Of a stretch of DNA of 16,875 nucleotides, positions 15,439-16,875 are shown piece by piece; position 1 is the stretch's first letter; each line of letters opens with the position of its first letter. Source of the DNA: Omnitrophica bacterium RIFOXYB12_FULL_50_7 (GTDB lineage: Bacteria; Omnitrophota; Omnitrophia; Omnitrophales; Aquincolibacteriaceae). The position numbers and the translations under genes were made by a program. Under the pieces are notes generated by a model. It searched no databases and was not told the origin of the DNA. It saw only the letters and a program-made list of their open reading frames with translations. The DNA lies in contig MHFU01000150.1 of NCBI GenBank assembly GCA_001804345.1, forward strand, positions 876 through 17,750, read 5' to 3'.

Positions 15439-15633
15439 TCAGGGATGCGCGCTGTATTTTTGATAAACATACCAGATGGCCAGGCCCGAAAGAATGTAAG
15501 TGGCGAAAAGCAATAAACGAAAAAAGAACGGCGTCCTTTTCTCACCTGTTTCTTCATGGACCTCCTCCGCGGGTTCCTTGGCGGCAAGGTATTGCGGCTT
15601 TCGGATCTCTATCTTCATTTTCGGCACGTTCAT
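15439..15633 (-). CDS. Small single-pass membrane protein, unknown
   Basis: This 64-residue protein is not one I recognise. It has a charged, soluble N-terminal tail (about 35 residues, Glu/Lys-rich with EPAEEVHEETGEKR) and one hydrophobic segment (about 36-57), leaving only a few residues after it, so it is built like a tail-anchored protein. It lacks the extracytoplasmic coiled coil of FtsL or FtsB. The ATG overlaps the stop of the regulator gene by 4 bases (ATGA), which argues that it is a real, coupled gene. A strong GGAGG lies only one base before this ATG but 7 bases before an in-frame GTG at 15627, so the true start may be the GTG. Confidence 0.7.
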   Translation of the reverse strand: MNVPKMKIEIRKPQYLAAKEPAEEVHEETGEKRTPFFFRLLLFATYILSGLAIWYVYQKYSAHP

Positions 15634-16875
15634 CCCTCCTTCGATATCTTCTCAGTGTTCATATCATTTTTGACGCATATTTCAACTTTTTCCAAGATAT
15701 CCTTGTCCTTCATGACCTTCAAAAACGCATCCACCACTACCGGGTCAAATTGTGTCCCCTTGCACCTGAAGATCTCCTCCAAAGAACCCTTGATCGTCAG
15801 CTGCTGTCGATAGTGGCGTTTAGAAACCATGGCCATGAAAGAATCAGCCACCGCGACGATACGAGCTCCCAACGGAATCTCCTCGCCCTTTAACCCTTGA
15901 GGATAGCCCTTCCCGTCATAGCGCTCGTGACGGTGCATGACAATCGGGAGCACGGGCTTGAGAGAACTGATCGATCGGAGCAAATTCGCCCCACGGATCG
16001 GAATGCTACGGATCTCCTCCAACTCCTTCTGCGTAAGCTTCTCTTTCTTTTGCCAGGCCTTCTCCGGAAATGCCAATTGCCCCGTATCCAAAAGAAGAAT
16101 TGCCCGCTCAAGATGCACGAGCTCGGAACTCGGAAGTTCCATTTGTTTACCGACCGCAAGGACTATCTCGCCGATGATTTCGATATCTCCCTGCTTATCC
16201 CCGAAATGGCGTTTCATAAGTTCATTAATAGCCTTGATGCTGCCAAGCGTCAGCTCTTCGGTGCGTTCAAAAAGCTGGGCATTTTTGATTGCCACGACCG
16301 CCTGTTCCGAAAGAGACTTTAGTATCTCCAGATCCGTTCGCGTGAACGACTGTCGATCCGCTTTCCCCCAAAGCGTCATCACTCCCACCACGTCGTCTTC
16401 AATGAACGGCACGGCAATGTAGCGGTTATGCAAACAGAAATCGCCGGTATCCGCAATATGGCCTTCGAGGCCGCGGCCGAACCGCACACGTTGCTTGTGT
16501 ACGAACTTGGGATGCGTGCCAAAAGAGAAGAACGGATTGAGATACTGCCTCTCAGGATCCGTCAGCATAATCGAACAACCCGAGGCCTTCAGGATCTGAG
16601 CACTCAACCGACCGATACGAGGAAGCAGCTCCGTAAGACGCAGGGAGGAGTTAATAACCCGGTGAACCGAGTGCATGGTCGAAAGCGCCAGTGCGCGCGG
16701 ATGGACCGTCTCATAGAAATTATTGAGCTCGAAATTCTTAAAGGCCAATTCAACCTGACTTGCAAGAAAATAGCTGAAGGGCGTCATCAGCGGACGAATC
16801 TCCCGCTCAGGACGCTTCACGCAATCAAGAACGAGAAACCCCTTCAAAGAACCAACATAACGGAGCGGAAACACG
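15630..16875 (-). CDS. GAF plus degenerate HD-GYP regulator, N-terminus missing
   Basis: The frame is open to the right edge, so the start is outside; 414 residues are visible. Residues 1-20 look like the end of a first GAF-type domain, about 60-205 are a GAF domain (IMLTD, AVPFIEDDVVGVMTLWG), and about 210-395 are HD-GYP-like. HD-GYP proteins normally hydrolyse cyclic di-GMP at a metal centre. The fold markers are kept: HERYDGKGYPQGLKGEEIP (316-334), GARIVAVAD, GTQFDP. But the metal ligands are mostly gone: the HD pair is L262-D263, the His of the next helix is I291, the first His of the HHE pair is R315, and the Asp of the ADxxDA motif is M347. It is probably a ligand-binding or scaffold protein with no hydrolase activity. 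It heads the visible operon. Confidence 0.85.
   Translation of the reverse strand, partial: VFPLRYVGSLKGFLVLDCVKRPEREIRPLMTPFSYFLASQVELAFKNFELNNFYETVHPRALALSTMHSVHRVINSSLRLTELLPRIGRLSAQILKASGCSIMLTDPERQYLNPFFSFGTHPKFVHKQRVRFGRGLEGHIADTGDFCLHNRYIAVPFIEDDVVGVMTLWGKADRQSFTRTDLEILKSLSEQAVVAIKNAQLFERTEELTLGSIKAINELMKRHFGDKQGDIEIIGEIVLAVGKQMELPSSELVHLERAILLLDTGQLAFPEKAWQKKEKLTQKELEEIRSIPIRGANLLRSISSLKPVLPIVMHRHERYDGKGYPQGLKGEEIPLGARIVAVADSFMAMVSKRHYRQQLTIKGSLEEIFRCKGTQFDPVVVDAFLKVMKDKDILEKVEICVKNDMNTEKISKEG
15634..15641 (-). promoter_or_regulatory. Strong ribosome binding site for the 64-residue protein
   Basis: AAGGAGGG on the minus strand, the best anti-16S match I saw in the window. It is almost adjacent to ATG 15633 and well spaced for GTG 15627, which makes the start ambiguous by two codons. 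Confidence 0.55.

Noticed and set aside
15439..15633. FtsL candidate
   Set aside because: The gene is in roughly the right place and has one membrane helix, but the helix is at the C-terminus and there is no extracytoplasmic leucine-zipper coiled coil.
15360..15893. 177-codon plus-strand ORF
   Set aside because: It crosses the complement of three coupled minus-strand genes and has no recognisable feature.
1..16875. CRISPR array, tRNA or rRNA genes
   Set aside because: No regularly spaced repeats of CRISPR size, no cloverleaf-like segments and no rRNA-like sequence were seen.

Overview
The window carries most of a bacterial division and cell-wall (dcw) cluster. All of it lies on the minus strand, so it reads from right to left. 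In transcription order: a C-terminal GAF plus HD-GYP-like regulator (cut by the right edge), a 64-residue single-membrane-segment protein, an OmpA/MotB-domain lipoprotein, a 168-residue membrane-anchored protein of unknown function, then murE, murF, mraY, murD, ftsW, murG, murC, murB, ddl, ftsQ and ftsA. The fifteen genes are separated by at most 46 bases and many overlap (4 to 53 bases). They are probably one transcription unit whose promoter lies beyond the right edge.

The Mur enzymes make the peptidoglycan precursor. MurC, MurD, MurE and MurF add the peptide, Ddl supplies D-Ala-D-Ala, and MurB completes UDP-MurNAc. MraY and MurG build lipid I and lipid II, and FtsW polymerises the glycan at the septum. 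FtsQ and FtsA belong to the divisome. MurE has the DNPR motif of meso-diaminopimelate ligases, which fits a diderm wall. The OmpA-domain lipoprotein upstream has the residues expected to bind diaminopimelate-containing peptidoglycan.

Two things set this cluster apart from the textbook order. First, the block that usually precedes murE (mraZ, rsmH, ftsL, ftsI) is absent and an envelope/signalling block stands in its place. Second, ftsZ does not follow ftsA. Instead there are about 530 bases of non-coding DNA with palindromic repeats, then a convergent DDE transposase gene cut by the left edge. FtsA and the HD-GYP-like protein have both lost key ligand-binding residues of their families.

The organism is a diderm bacterium of medium GC content. 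The divergent proteins, repeat-rich gaps and lack of close resemblance to model phyla suggest an uncultivated lineage. Omnitrophota-like is my best guess, but it is an impression and cannot be shown from this window.
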